A stretch of DNA of 64,000 bases from Canna indica (GCA_034359265.1 CP136891.1:57450001-57514000); one strand, 5' to 3'. Numbered from the stretch's first letter, positions 46,412 to 58,189 are shown. Notes: a model not told the origin generated them from the letters alone. Made by a program: numbers and translations.

Positions 46412-46924
46412 CTCTCTCTATCTTTTTCCATGTTTTCGTGCAAGAATTAAAAAGAATTCAGTTCAAATCCTACTTTATATATTTTTTATTTTTAATCGTT
46501 ATTATTGATAATTCGGTTCGTCTCCTCAAGTTTGCCATTTTTTATATTCTGATGCATATCACTTGATCTCTTCTCATCCCTTGGAAATTTGATATTATTG
46601 TATCAACACTCGCACTTAATTGGTTTCCAAAGCAAAGTAATGTATAATATAAGAAGTGTATATTCTTAATTAGTTTTGTGTTGGTAGAATATAAGCAGTG
46701 TATCCTTTGGCTTAGAATGGTATACTTAATCAAACTAAACTAATATGAGCCAACTACACACTATTTCAATCAAAGCAAAATGATCCTATCATACTTTGTT
46801 TGCTGCGGTTCAAGTGCCATATTTCATTCTTTCATCCATTAGCTGATGCCTAAGACCAATCTTTTCATCTTCTGGGTTTGGTATCAATGGAAGGAAGCAT
46901 ATACGGTGCCCTTGGATTTATCAG

Positions 46925-48365
46925 TCTTTTTTTTTGAGAAAAAAAATACTTGTATTAATCAAGAGTCTTGAGTTTTACAAGTGAATGGTAGAGGGAAACA
47001 TAAAACAAGAGTGTTTAATTACAATGAAGAGCGGAAAGAATTAACCATGACAAAGTTTAGAAAGATTAGCTCATTCGATAGCCAGGTCGAGAATGGTTTT
47101 TTTTCTATCCTTCAAAGCAACAGTTGTTACGTTCATACAAAATCATCCAATGCCAAATCATGATGAGGCAAAACTTGAGCAGCAACGTTGTGCGTGAGTG
47201 CTTGACCCTCCATTAATTGGGCCGAGCCAAGGATGGAAACTCAGAGGAAAGAGAGTGATGTTACTCAAGTTCAAAAGTAGATCCCAACCTTTAGTAGTGA
47301 AATGGCACTTAGAGAGGAGGTGATTAAGAGTTTCATCTTTTGATTCGCAAAGAGAGCAGCGAGGGTCCACAAGTATGCCTCGAGCAATAAGTCGATCTTT
47401 AGTGGGTAGCCTCTGATTCATAACTAACCAACTCATGACGGAAATAGCTTCAGGGCATGATCTGCGCCACATGAACTCAACGGCAGGGTCGGAGATCTTC
47501 ACAAGGTTGTTCTCCAAACTGATAGGTGGTAAGAGAAGTTCCTTCTTTTTTCGAAATGAGAGTGATTAAGGCCGTATTAATACGGGACAGCTCAGATGGC
47601 GAATTTTGTAGCTCGTTGAGAATACGAAGGATCCCATCCTTCAGGATATCCCAATGTTTCTTGAAAAACTCCATCGGAATTCCGTCAGGCCCTGGAGATT
47701 TATGATTCTTTAATCCACGAACTACCCTGGAGACCTCTTCCGCGGAGAAAGGATCAACAAGATGCTGTAGAGATTGGGATTCTTGGGAATATAGCTCATT
47801 CCAATTTACAGCCAAGAGAGATTTTGTTGCTTTACCGAGAAAAAGGGAATAAAAGTTTCTTAATTCCTCCAATATTGCAGGGGTGTCTGTTAGTGGCCTG
47901 TGAGGCCCCTGAATCAAGGTTACCCAATTCTTGTTCCTTCGAAAGGTGGCACGTTGATGGAAGTATCTTGTGTTACGGTCGCCCTCTTTAATCCATCTTT
48001 TTTTGCTCTTTGTCTCCAATAGGTATCTTTTCGTTGATAAAGTTTATCCAGCTTTTCTTTGCATTTTTGGAAATTGATGAGGTCCATAGTAGATAAATTC
48101 CCTGTATCAGCTTTTGCAGATAGACTGTGCACATGATCTTCCAAGGATTTCCTCTTAGAATTCCAGGATTTCTTCCTAAGGGTGCTCCAAGCTTTTAGGA
48201 CGGGTTGTAGATTTTTCCAAGCCATGATCCAGCCCCGGAGAAGATCCTTTTGTTGTATCGAGGAAGTTAGAGCGGGAAGAAGGCCCGACTTAATAATATT
48301 GATGAACTCCTCAGTGTCTAGCCATCCAATTTCTAATCTGAAAGGGCAAATTGCACCTTGCAACA
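46925..48365 (-). mobile_element. LINE (L1-type) retrotransposon, truncated and internally deleted
   Basis: Minus strand. 48365-47920 is the linker before reverse transcriptase (DTEEFINIIKSG, WRQRAKKDGLKRA). 48019-47520 is the start of reverse transcriptase: RWIKEGDRNTRYFHQRATFR, then KNHKSPGPDGIPMEFFKKHW and NTALITLISKKEG. It then jumps directly to 47517-47158, the zf-RVT end (WLVMNQRLPTKDRLIARGIL, DPRCSLCESKDETLNHLLSK). The palm region with the catalytic Asp pair is absent, and so are the endonuclease and ORF1. A poly-T run at 46926-46936 on the plus strand fits the poly-A tail. I could not find a target duplication. Confidence 0.85.
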
Positions 48366-48714
48366 TCGGAGGACAGTCTTAAAATTTCCATTTCAATAGT
48401 GTTCCTCTTGTTTATGCTTCTGTGTGGTCTTACCTTCTGTTTGTTGCACACTTCAGACATGTCTCTACATCTTGCTTTTTTGGTGGTGATAGTTATGCCA
48501 TTGGGAGACCAAATGAAGCAAACAGATATAATTCTTTTCAATACCTGCGCAATTTGAAAAATGAGATAGGAAGAGGAGGAAGGCGAATGCAAGGGAAATA
48601 AGTTAGGTAAACAAAGATTCTACATTATCTAAATTTTATGTGTGCAAAAAGATGAGCGCAATATAGACAGAACTAATTGGATTCCTAAAACTCTTTAAGA
48701 TAGACAGAACTAAT

Positions 48715-48718
<4 letters not shown>

Positions 48719-48749
<31 letters not shown>
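48719..48749 (+). repeat. (GA)n microsatellite upstream of TFB5
   Basis: About 15 GA units roughly 160 bp before the TFB5 start codon, within the probable leader intron. Confidence 0.9.
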
Positions 48750-48750
<1 letters not shown>

Positions 48751-48910
48751 AATCTCAGACTCGTTCAGCGGGGCCACAGCACTTGCAGATGAGATCTGCG
48801 CCACTTATTGCATATTTTTAATCAATTTATTTATCTACTTTGCAACTATTCAATTTTAAAACTGGAGTATTACATTGCATGCAGGTCTTACTTTTGCATC
48901 GTGATTCAAG

Positions 48911-49206
48911 ATGGTTAATGCAATGAAGGGTCTCTTGATATCCTGGTAACTTGCAAATTTGTATCATCAATCTGCTGTGTTCTGGCCATCTCTTTTATAT
49001 CCTAGAATGTTGGTTTTTTGTTTTTCAGTGACATCCCCATGGCGCAATTCATCATCAACTACAATGCTTCTCTTCCTCCTTCACAAAAGTTCATACTACA
49101 TGTGCTTGACAATACACACATTTTTGTGCAGCCTAATATGGGTGAAATGATCAAAAGCAAGATATCAGAATTCAGGGATCAGAATACTTATGAGAAGCCA
49201 GCATGA
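48911..49206 (+). CDS. TFB5: General transcription and repair factor TFIIH subunit TFB5 (TTDA/GTF2H5)
   Basis: Two coding exons, 48911-48945 and 49029-49206, joined at a split Cys codon across an 83-base GT-AG intron, give 70 residues plus stop. The product reads MVNAMKGLLISC, then DIPMAQFIINYNASLPPSQK and ILHVLDNTHIFVQPN, ending RDQNTYEKPA. It matches the full length and motif order of eukaryotic TFB5, which dimerises with TFB2 (p52) and stabilises TFIIH for nucleotide excision repair and transcription in the nucleus. The start is fixed by the family's MVNA beginning. A longer frame from 49018 is only the exon 2 readthrough of the intron. It looks intact. Confidence 0.96.
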
Positions 49207-50010
49207 TTCGTTTCAATTTCAATTTTCAACCCTATGTGAATCAAAATTCATCTTCAACTTTACTAGAAGTTGTGGCAAGCTGGAATTTTGTTATGCGATG
49301 ATGTATTTTTCTAGTTTGACCTGGAATCCAAATCTAGTGTAGGTGGTTTAGTTCAAAGAACACTGGAATTCGTCATATGGATGCATATATTTGGTAGTTT
49401 AAGATAATTCTGATACGTGAGGTTTAGTTAAAGCCTCAGATTATGTGCTTGATTGCAACCTGTCCTTGAAGCCTACCTCAAATTGAGTTATTTATTTGTG
49501 TAATATGCTTCTATTTGCATCTTTAGTTCTATGAAAACACTAGTAATATCATCACAAGCATAGGATACTAAACATAAACTTTGAAGATTTAGGGTTAAAC
49601 ATGCCATACCAACTTCAAAGTAACATCACTAGCAGCATCAGGAAAGCATCTAATTCTATAAAATGTAGTGGGAAATAGTGCATAATGACTGAAACTAAAT
49701 GTCATCCATCAGATAACAACAACCGGACTAAACTAATCAGCAAAAATAATATTAGCAAATATATCGCAACAATTTAGGTTAATCATCCATGATAAATGTT
49801 TTTTTTTTTTAAAAAAAAAAAAAGTCAAAAAAGCAAGTGCATGCCAACAATGCTAATGTTAGGACCTGAAGATTACAATCAGGTGAAGGGAGTATTAGCT
49901 ATGTGAAAAGCGTAATCCTTATTAGTAAAGATGCCTCACGGTGAGAAACAAATGAGACTCCCAAATAAGCAGTAAAGAATCTTGTAATGACTTTCAAGCT
50001 CCAGGCAAGC
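49207..50010. other. TFB5 3' UTR and intergenic DNA
   Basis: The TFB5 3' UTR probably ends by about 49.55 kb. A T11-A13 run lies at 49800-49824. No gene is recognised. Confidence 0.4.
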
Positions 50011-50012
50011 CT

Positions 50013-50243
50013 ATGTTGATGTTTGTTGAGGATGTAATTAAAAGATCTGATATCCGGATTGCAGAATTGTGCTGCACTTGGATGCGAGGGGAAGTGTCCT
50101 CCATATCTGAGCTTAAAAATGAAATTTCAGGTGCTGGAGTGGATGCCAATGGCGAGATCCTGTATCTACTTTTTGCTTCTTTACTTTCTACTGCATCCAG
50201 TAGCTTGGCAAGAAGCTTCCAACCACAACCTAACATGGAATAG
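50013..50243 (+). CDS. Unrecognised ORF of 76 residues
   Basis: The frame from 50013 reads MLMFVEDVIKRSDIRIAELC and later ISELKNEISGAGVDANGEIL. Amphipathic helices and a balanced composition make it look more like an exon than random sequence, and the frame is open for some codons before the ATG. I recognise no family. It could be an exon of an unseen host gene, or a captured fragment. No splice structure is evident. Confidence 0.25.
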   Translation: MLMFVEDVIKRSDIRIAELCCTWMRGEVSSISELKNEISGAGVDANGEILYLLFASLLSTASSSLARSFQPQPNME

Positions 50244-50464
50244 AAGAGTAATCAATAGTAACTATTGCAACCAAAACATAAATGAGCAAATTATTCTACT
50301 ATTTGACTAAAGGCTTACCACAGGAAGACACAAATAAAAAGGGGCGAAAAACATTTGCGTCGAAGGAAGCTAAAAGATCAATGTGTTGTATCCAGGCCAT
50401 TAGGGTGGGAATGGATCATGGTAGGAAAATGATTTTTTAAATAGTAGATTGTTAGAGAGAGTTT

Positions 50465-51595
50465 TTTTGCTGTAGGAGAAAAGGTTAGAGACAGAGATAA
50501 AGAGGTGAACAGATCAGCCCTTCTCCCTTCTTTCACTCTTCCTCTCTTCCTCCCCTCTTCCGATCTCACGGCCTTGCCAGCTCTACAATCCATCGTAGGC
50601 TCATTGCATATTATATTTTTGGGTAAATTATACGGAACCCCCTTTGACTATAGGGGATGTGCGCAAGATCCCATGTGGTTTAAAAAGTACTAGGAACACC
50701 CTTGACCTTCAATAGTGGTGCGCAAAAGCTATTATGTTAGCCTTCTCGTTAGTATGTTAACGGTGGAAGATATGTGCACTGATCGAACCCCCTTTGTTAA
50801 ACTTCATTTCTTCTCTTCTCTTCTACAACCTTAATCGAACACGGAAAGAATTAGGAACACAAACACGAAAGATGAGAACGGGAGGAACCCTAATCGTGCA
50901 TTTCCTTCATTTTCATTCTCAATTTTGCATTTTATGTCAAAGAATAGTTGCATTTCCTGCATTTTCATTTTCAGTTTGTCATTCAAAGTAGTTGCATTGT
51001 AAACCATCCATATGCACATATAATTGCACAAATTACATTCATTTTCAATTAGATGGAAGTAAAATTAGTAAACGAAACAATTATCAATCTTCTTGGACAT
51101 CCAAAAAACCTCCTTCCTGCGTTAGCTAGCATGCTTATAGTCTTCAATGGAGAAATCCTTCCACAGTAACAATACCTCACTAGATCACCATTTCGATTCC
51201 TACTCCCTTGCGATTTCATACCTGCGCTGCTGCCTGCATTCATGGAGCATGAAGTTCGCATCTTCTCCTTCTGGATTAGTCGAAGAACTCGCCCCAATTC
51301 TTCCTAGGTTCAATTAAGGTTGCAGAAGAGAAGAGAGGAATTGAAGTTTATTGAAGGGGGTTTCGTGCACGTGTCTTCTACCGTTAACATACTAATAGGA
51401 AGGCTAATAGAGTGGTCTCTGTGCACCACTATTGAAGCTCAGGGGTGTTCCTATCACTTCTGAAACCAAAGGGGGTCTTGCGCACATCCCCTATAGTTAA
51501 ATAGAATTTCATATAATTTACCCTATATTTTTTAATCAACTTGATTATCTACTTTGCAACTATTCAATTTTAAAAATCTAGTATTTAGTAAACAC
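50465..51595 (+). repeat. Partial duplicate of the TFB5 leader-intron region
   Basis: The CT-rich 50510-50590 leader-like stretch is followed by ATTGCATATT...TTTTTAATCAA-TT-ATTATCTACTTTGCAACTATTCAATTTTAAAA at 50604-50620 plus 51524-51576. That matches 48810-48866 just upstream of the TFB5 coding exon. A MULE (50621-51523) splits it, and gypsy/LTR sequence cuts it off after about 51590. No TFB5 coding sequence follows. Confidence 0.6.
50621..51523. mobile_element. Long-TIR Mutator-like element, 903 bp
   Basis: Starts GGGTAAATTATACGGAACCC and ends AATTTCATATAATTTACCC. The first about 165 bases (GGGGATGTGCGCAAGA, GTGGTGCGCAAAAGC, TAGTATGTTAACGGT) reappear inverted in the last about 165. Perfect 9-bp TATATTTTT duplications flank it (50612-50620, 51524-51532), as expected for MULEs. 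The interior (50780-51350) has AT-rich sequence with no recognised transposase. Confidence 0.9.
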
Positions 51596-51640
51596 ACTAT
51601 TCACCCCCCTCTAGTGTGACCATTCAACTTACAATATAGT
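51596..51640. repeat. Fragment of a family A LTR end
   Basis: GTAAACACACTATTCACCCC and CCTCTAGTGTGACCATTCAA match the last about 45 bases of the family A LTR. It forms the junction between the TFB5-like duplicate and the gypsy element. Confidence 0.6.
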
Positions 51641-52265
51641 GCTTTGAAAGGGGACATGTCGGTCGATGATTGATAGGCGGTGTTATACCAATATTTCGTC
51701 CAAGGTAAGTACCTTTTCTAAGTCGCTAGTTGGTCAGAAGCAAAGCTTTGTATATACATCTCAAAGCAGCGATTTAGAGCCTCCTTCTGGTCGTCTGTGT
51801 GGGGGTGATAGGCTAAGCAATTTGAGCTTGGTTCCTTGTAGTCAGGCTAGTTCCTTCCATACATCCCGACAAAATGGTTGTCTTGATCACTAACAATGGA
51901 TCTGGGTATACCATGCAACTTGATGACTCCTTATACAAGTGTTTCCACCACCTTCTCGTTGGTATAGTTACGGGGAAAGGCGAGAAAATGTCCATACTTG
52001 GTTAGACAGTCTACCACCACTAAGATATCTATTCTTCCTTCAGACAGTGGTAAGTTAGTAATGGAATCCATTGCTATGTCTTCAAACACCTCCTCAGGAA
52101 TGGGTAGTGGTTGCAATAAGCCAACAGGTGAAAGCTATTCAATCTCCATTCTTTGGCAGATTTGGTATTCTCTGACGTACGACTTGACATCCCTTTGCAT
52201 TGCCTTCCAATAAAAAATTGTGGCCACTCGACGGTAAGTCTGATTAACCCCCGAATGACCTCCAA
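51641..52265 (-). pseudogene. Gypsy integrase
   Basis: The minus strand has a zinc-finger remnant (CQRMEIE after VREYQI), then the core EVFEDIAMDSITNLPLSEGR, ILVVVDCLTKYGHFLAFPRN and LHGIPRSIVSDQDNHFVG, followed by WTKYWYNTAYQSSTDMSPF. The first Asp is in AMDSI and the second in VSDQD. Frameshifts near 51930 and stops separate the pieces, and it ends before the chromodomain or C-terminal region. Confidence 0.85.
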
Positions 52266-52299
52266 TTATTGAACTATGATACTCTCTTAGAATCATTGC

Positions 52300-52900
52300 T
52301 CACAAGGTCTTATCTTTCGGCACCATCATCTTTTTTTGGTATAACACAATGCCCTCATGTATTGTAACTCTTCCATTATCATCCTCTCCAGCTTTAGCTC
52401 TTGCCCGTAAGGATTGTAACTCGGGATCTTCCCAATTAATCCTTTTGATATATTCTAATATTCTATAAAGGGGTTGTATCAGAGCCATGTAAAGGCTAGT
52501 AAATTGTCGCGATAGAGCATTTGCTGCAAAAATTATCTTCCCTGCTCGATACTTAACCTCAAAGTCATATCCCAAGATTTTAATTAGCCAACGTTGTTGC
52601 TTTGGAGTTTGTATGGTTTGTGTAGTCATTTTTTAGAGGGCTTGTTGATCAGTTATAATGGCAAATCTTCGTCCAAGCAAGTACTGTTGCCATTTATCGA
52701 TTGCTTGGGTGATGGCATACATTTCCATGTGATAGGTGGAAGTAGCCTACATCTGAGGTGATTGTTTCTGACTGAAATAAGCGAGAGCTTTTCCCTCTTG
52801 TGTTAACACTGCTCCCACACCTATCCCGGAAGCATCAGTTTCTACTTCAAAGGTATTGCCGCAGTCTGGCAGTGCTAACACTAGTGCTTGACTTAGTCGT
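52300..52900 (-). pseudogene. Gypsy RNase H domain
   Basis: The minus strand reads FEVETDASGIGVGAVLTQEG, KALAYFSQKQSP, MEMYAITQAIDKWQQYLLGR, FAIITDQQAL, then TPKQQRWLIKILGYDFEVKY and RAGKIIFAANALSRQF. These are the classic Ty3 RNase H blocks with TDAS, YA-A and TD(Q/H). In-frame stops occur near 52750 and 52633. Confidence 0.85.
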
Positions 52901-52999
52901 TCTTTGAGTTGCTCAAATGCACTCTGGGCCTATTCTGTCCATCCAAAAGCTTCCTTGTGCAATAAGTTTGAGAGAGGTGCAGCTATACTCACGAATCCT

Positions 53000-53776
53000 T
53001 TGATAAATCATCGATAACACCCGGCTAGTCCTAAGAATCCCCTTACACCTTTGATGTCTATTGGACTTGGCCATAATTGTATCACTACAACCTTATTTGG
53101 GTCTACTTGCAACCCTGCCTCTGAAACAAAGTGACCCAGGTACTCGATAGTGGTAGGTACACTCGAAAGAGCACTTGGTGAGCTTAGCAACCAACCCATG
53201 GGTTTGGAGCAGACGAAGCACAACTTCCAAATGCCTTAAATGGTCCTCATAAGTTTGACTATAGACTAGTATATCGTCAAAAAATATGAAGACAAACTTA
53301 TGGAGGTGTAGCCGAAAAATACGATTCATGGTGGCTTGAAAAGTTGCAAGGGAATTTGTCAAGCCGAATGACATAACAAGAAACTTGTAATGCTCTTCGT
53401 GTGTTCTAAAGGTTGTCTTTGCAATGTCTCTAGCATCCACCCTTATCCGGTGATAACTGAAAAGTAAGTCCAATTTTGAAAACATTTTGGCACCACCCAA
53501 CTCATCAAAGAGTTCATCGGTAGTAGGAATTGGGAAATGATTCTTTACAGTAATCGCATTTAGTGCCCTGTAATCGACGCAGAAATACCATGTGCCATCT
53601 TTCTTTTTAACTAATAGCACTGTAGAAGAGAATGGACTACTATATTGTATAATCTCGTCCTGAAGCATGTGTTGTACTTGTCATTCAATCTCTTCCTTTT
53701 GGAAATGTGGGTATCTAGCTATAGGTCGAACATTGACAAGGACTTAGCTCAGGGGCAGGTGAATTTTGTGATTCGT
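53000..53776 (-). pseudogene. Gypsy reverse transcriptase
   Basis: The minus-strand frame 53668-53093 reads PFSSTVLLVKKKDGTWYFCV, DYRALNAITVKNHFPIPTTD, FSKLDLLFSYHRIRV, VMSFGLTNSLATFQATMNRI and FIFFDDILVYSQTYEDHL. The catalytic box is FFDD, so the Asp pair is kept. Upstream VNVRPIARYPHFQKEEIE runs to the solo LTR at 53776 and resumes at 56357. A shift near 53200 breaks the C-terminal part. This is the best preserved domain of the element. Confidence 0.9.
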
Positions 53777-56356
53777 TGTTACGCCCCGCCTAGGTTCAAT
53801 CCTCATAAGGGCACCACCTAGGAGAAGCGCAACCAATAATCAACCAACACACCAAATCCTTCATGAACAACTTGCAACATGAACCTCAACTACTTGCATT
53901 AGAATAATATCTATTACAATAATGAAATATTATTCAAGAAACTTTATACATATCTACGAAAATAATGTCAGAGTCTGCCTCCTCTATTCTATCTAACTAG
54001 ACCTTCTCAGCTACCACTCGAACCTACAGATCTGAGGCAAAAGCAACAAAAATCAACAGAAAGCTGAGTAGGATATCACAATATGTCAAGAGGTAAAGAT
54101 GACCATCTATGATGCCATGATGGCATGGTATTCAACTATGTGCATACCATAACTAATATTATATAATCATACCAACCAATGCGATATCATCCTTAGATAA
54201 ACACTCATGCATCTACCAACCACTATACAGATGTATAATAATGTATGCACCTCATAACTATTATTATTTACTCATGTTAACTAGCACAACGTCAAATCAT
54301 ACATATCCTACCGACAACGCGTACATGCATAATAATCACTCAATCAAGAGCATAGTAGATAATTGGGTTTCCCCCGCACTCTCACACCTCGAGAGTGGCA
54401 CCTCAAGCCCGCTCCAACTGGAGATGCGACTATCTAAACGATAGCCCGCCGACGTCTAACACTGTGACGCCGCACATGCACCTGTGTGGATATTTAGTGA
54501 TCACCGGTGTCACTTGCCCAAACACCTCGAGCAATAAATCAACGGTGTCCAGGCTTGCGCCCAACAACAGGTCATAATGCACAATATGCCAATATAACTC
54601 TCACAACTATAGAAGCAACATGCATAAAATGCTACTAGCCTGATGTCAATAATATAGTGCATATGACAACAACTACATCAACAATGCGACCAACCAACAA
54701 CCTGAATATAGCATTATGCAACTCCTCAACATCTACACATGCTTCTTAATTATCATAATCATTATAAATGCAATTCATGCAACATAATATGATATTAACA
54801 TGTATATGAGCCAACAACATGCAACAGGAATTTCAACAATAACAGATATCAAGATCAACGGAAGGAACAACAAGATAAATACTTCAGTTTAGGATAATCA
54901 AATATGTGTAAGGATGAGAATCAACGAGAGTCAACAAGAATCAATCGCCTTTAAAACCATACCCAACTATACCATCATAATAAAATACTTAAAATATAAT
55001 TTAAGGCTCGACACGCAAATCGAGGCAATCCACCAAATACTATTTTCAGAATCTGATCATCTTTTGGAGAAACAGTCATCACCAATAAATTCGGAACATC
55101 GTTTAGGTAAAAATTCATATAAGATATGCTCAGATCTGAAAACCGCAAGACCCTCAAAATAATTCTACAAGAAAATACCAAGATACTCATTTTAAAATAC
55201 ATAATAAATAGCAGGACTGTTACAAACCTATAACACTGCCACCAGCTATACTACATGGATATATACCACCTAATATAAACAATACCTCAATATAATATCA
55301 TCCCAACTTATAACACTGCTACGAAGACAATAACATTGCCACAACTAATACTAGCACTCATATACTATATATAACACTGTTATAATGAATAAAACATTAA
55401 CTAACACCATATCATTGTTACAGGATTATAACAGTGTTATATATAAACTACTCCTTCATCTCCCCCACTCAACTAGGGCTCCCTGCGCCTACCCCCATCC
55501 CCACCGCTACCATCGATTGAAATCGAGCGGCGAGGTCGAGATGGTATCCTCGTCGATCGGTAGTCGCGATCCGCCGACAGTCGGCGCCGCCTGTGGCCAC
55601 CACCCTGTGAACAGGCGACCACAAAGCAAAAGCAGCAGCCCTACATTGGCTGTTTGCCCGACAAGACCACGGAGGCCCTGCACGCGAGGCAGTGACGCCT
55701 AGCCGGACGCCACTGCTCGTCGTGGCCAGCGCTGGGCCGCGACACAACAAGGTGATGTTGCAACAGATGCTGCGGCCTGGCGGATTCGCCAAGGCATAGC
55801 AGCGCTACTCGCTTCCACCAAATCGGCCACGATTAGCCGAGATCCAAGCAGCGTCGGCGTGATCCGCCACTCACACAACCATCGGCGGCCAGAATGGCTA
55901 CAAACCTTGGCTGCCAGCAACGGCACAATAACAAATCGACAAAACCAAGCTTGATTGAATGAAAAAATATAGTACAATCCAAGGAAGAAATTCTAGAAAA
56001 TATACAGAAGCTTCATGTCAAATCGCAATATATGATTCAAAACCACGACAAGAATACTCAATCACGATCTCATCCCAACATATTCAGCTACCCTAAACGA
56101 AGGACAAGGGATCGAGAAAAGAATCCTACCTCGAATCGCTCCGATCACCCATCCAATATCTGACCTCCTCTCACGACGGTTGCCATCTACCCAATCAAAG
56201 ACCTAATAAATCTAGATTTTTAATCCGATTTGGATATTTTACATAAAAACCCTTCAATTGCATAAGTTTACTAAAATACTCCCCAATCATAATAAAATTT
56301 TGAAAATTCCCCAAAAGATCTAGGAAAATAAATATTCAAATTTTCGGGGTGCAACA
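53777..56356. repeat. Large solo LTR, 2.58 kb, inserted in gypsy reverse transcriptase
   Basis: Ends are TGTTACGCCCCG and CGGGGTGCAACA, a 12-bp near-perfect inverted pair with TG...CA termini. TTCGT (53772-53776) and TCCGT (56357-56361) flank it, a 5-bp duplication with one mismatch. The interior has no pol domains: an AT-rich half with many short AACATGCA/CAATATG-like motifs, then a GC-rich patch (55.46-55.93 kb). The gypsy coding sequence reads on across it. A large Ty3/gypsy-type LTR is likely; a non-autonomous element is the alternative. Confidence 0.75.
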
Positions 56357-56595
56357 TCCGTGCTTCTTGTTAGAGGAAGTCCTTGGGGCTTGGTGAATAC
56401 TGCTAAATATTTTTCCAGAAGTTCTTTCATCTACTTCCTCTTGACACACCCTTCTTGATGGTTGACGAGCGATAGCTCCAAGTGATATAGTTCAGCCATG
56501 GCTTGAGTTCCACGTAACCTCCTTAATGTGTGGCAATGTATTTGTTCAGTATGACAATTTGATTCCCCCTTCTACAAATGTTTTTGTCTCTCAAG

Positions 56596-56925
56596 CTAGA
56601 ACTCGAAGGTTAACTTGGCGTAGTCCAACATTACCGGACTGAGGGTGGCCATCCAAGCCACTCCAAAAACTACATCAGACCCTTTAATGGGTAGAACATA
56701 GAAATCAGTCTTGATGGTTGTTCCCCGCACCACTATAGTAAGTTGTTTAATAACACCTTCACTCTGTACACGAGTCCCATTTTCCACCATAACACTAAAA
56801 TTTGGAGCAGGTTCAATTTTCAGTCCCAAGTGCTTCACCATGCGCCCTTGGATGAAGTATGGGTACTTCCCCCCATCCAACAAGATTTGAACATTTCGTC
56901 CATCAATAGTTCCATGGAATCATAG
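56596..56925 (-). pseudogene. Gypsy aspartic protease
   Basis: The minus strand reads FHGTIDGRNVQILLDGGKYP with the active-site DSG/DGG motif as DGG, then MVKHLGLKIEP, VRGTTIKTDFYVLPIKGSDV and VFGVAWMATLSPVMLDY. This matches the retropepsin-like domain between gag and reverse transcriptase. It is open for 95 residues. Confidence 0.8.
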
Positions 56926-57376
56926 AGTCATCGGCAGAAAACACCCTGACAATATATTAAAAGATATGAGTGATTGCTCTGTAACCTCTGTTGATACAAT
57001 CTCGCCTCCTTCCATCAGGTGCTCAATATTCTTCGCAACCTCATCTTCACTGTACTCCATGCCTTGTCCATCATCCATCATGGACAACTAGGGTGCTTTG
57101 CATCTGCTGTGTCCCCACGCATATTTTTCATCATAATAGTAACATAATCCTTGTTCTGATCTCCTCTTCTGAGCTTCTGCAGACATGATCCGACGTAGAC
57201 TTGGCCGATTGCCTTTAGCCTGGATGTTAGGCATAGATAAGGTGCTTGAAGGTGTTCCCATGACTACTTTATTAACAATTCCCGATGGAGATAAACCTGG
57301 ACCTGGAGTTGGTAAGAGTGCTGGATTCCTTGATGATGCAAACGTGCCTTGGAATCTTTTGGCTACCGAAATCTTA

Positions 57377-58189
57377 GGTGCTGTTTGGTTAGCAAAAACT
57401 ATTTTCTGATTTGGTTTCAGTGAAATTGAAAATTGGTTTCAGTTTCTAGTTTTTAGTTTTCTGAAAGTGCGTTTGGTTAAGAAAAACAACATCGATTTTA
57501 GTCAGTTGAAATCAATGAATATTTATTTGGTTACAAAAAATAATATTAATTTTTCTTGAACATTTTTAGTACTAATTAAATGTTTAGTTAGTTTACAAAG
57601 TTAAATATTTGCTAATATAGTTATAAAATATTTATATGATTTAATTAATTAAGTTATTGGTAATTTAAGATTTTTTTGTTCAATTAGATATAAAAATTAA
57701 TTAATAGTTATTATAATTTTTTTTTTAAAAATAAGTCTAATGGTCTAAAATTAGTTTTGATTAAATTATAAATAGATAAACTTTAAGAAAATTGAGATAT
57801 TTAAAATTTAGGTTTGAGTCAATTAGATATAAATTGGTTTAATTAATTTGTAAATTTAAGATAATAGTTTGGGTTGAAATTGATTATTTTTATTTTTACT
57901 TTTAAAAATTAAATAAATTTTGATTTATTTTTAAATTAATTAATTTTATTAAAAAAATTATAATTACAAAGTTGCCACTGCATTTTGATAACAAAATTGA
58001 CAGTCTCGAAACAATAGAAAATAACATTCTGGTGTTTTTATTTTTATTAAGAAAACTAGTTTTGTTTTCATTCTAATTTTGATTCAGTTTCATGAAAATG
58101 CTGAACCAAACACGTTTGCATAAGCAATTTTGGTTTCAGTGAAATCGAAACCATGAAAACAGACTTGGTTTAGCTAACCAAATAGGCCC
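57377..58189. mobile_element. PIF/Harbinger-like non-autonomous element, 813 bp
   Basis: The left end GGTGCTGTTTGGTTAGC is mirrored by GCTAACCAAATAGGCCC at the right. TTA flanks both sides (57374-57376, 58190-58192), the 3-bp duplication of PIF/Harbinger. TTTGGTTTCAGTGAAATTGAAA near the left recurs near the right. The interior is AT-rich and non-coding. It interrupts the gypsy gag/zinc-knuckle region. Confidence 0.88.
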
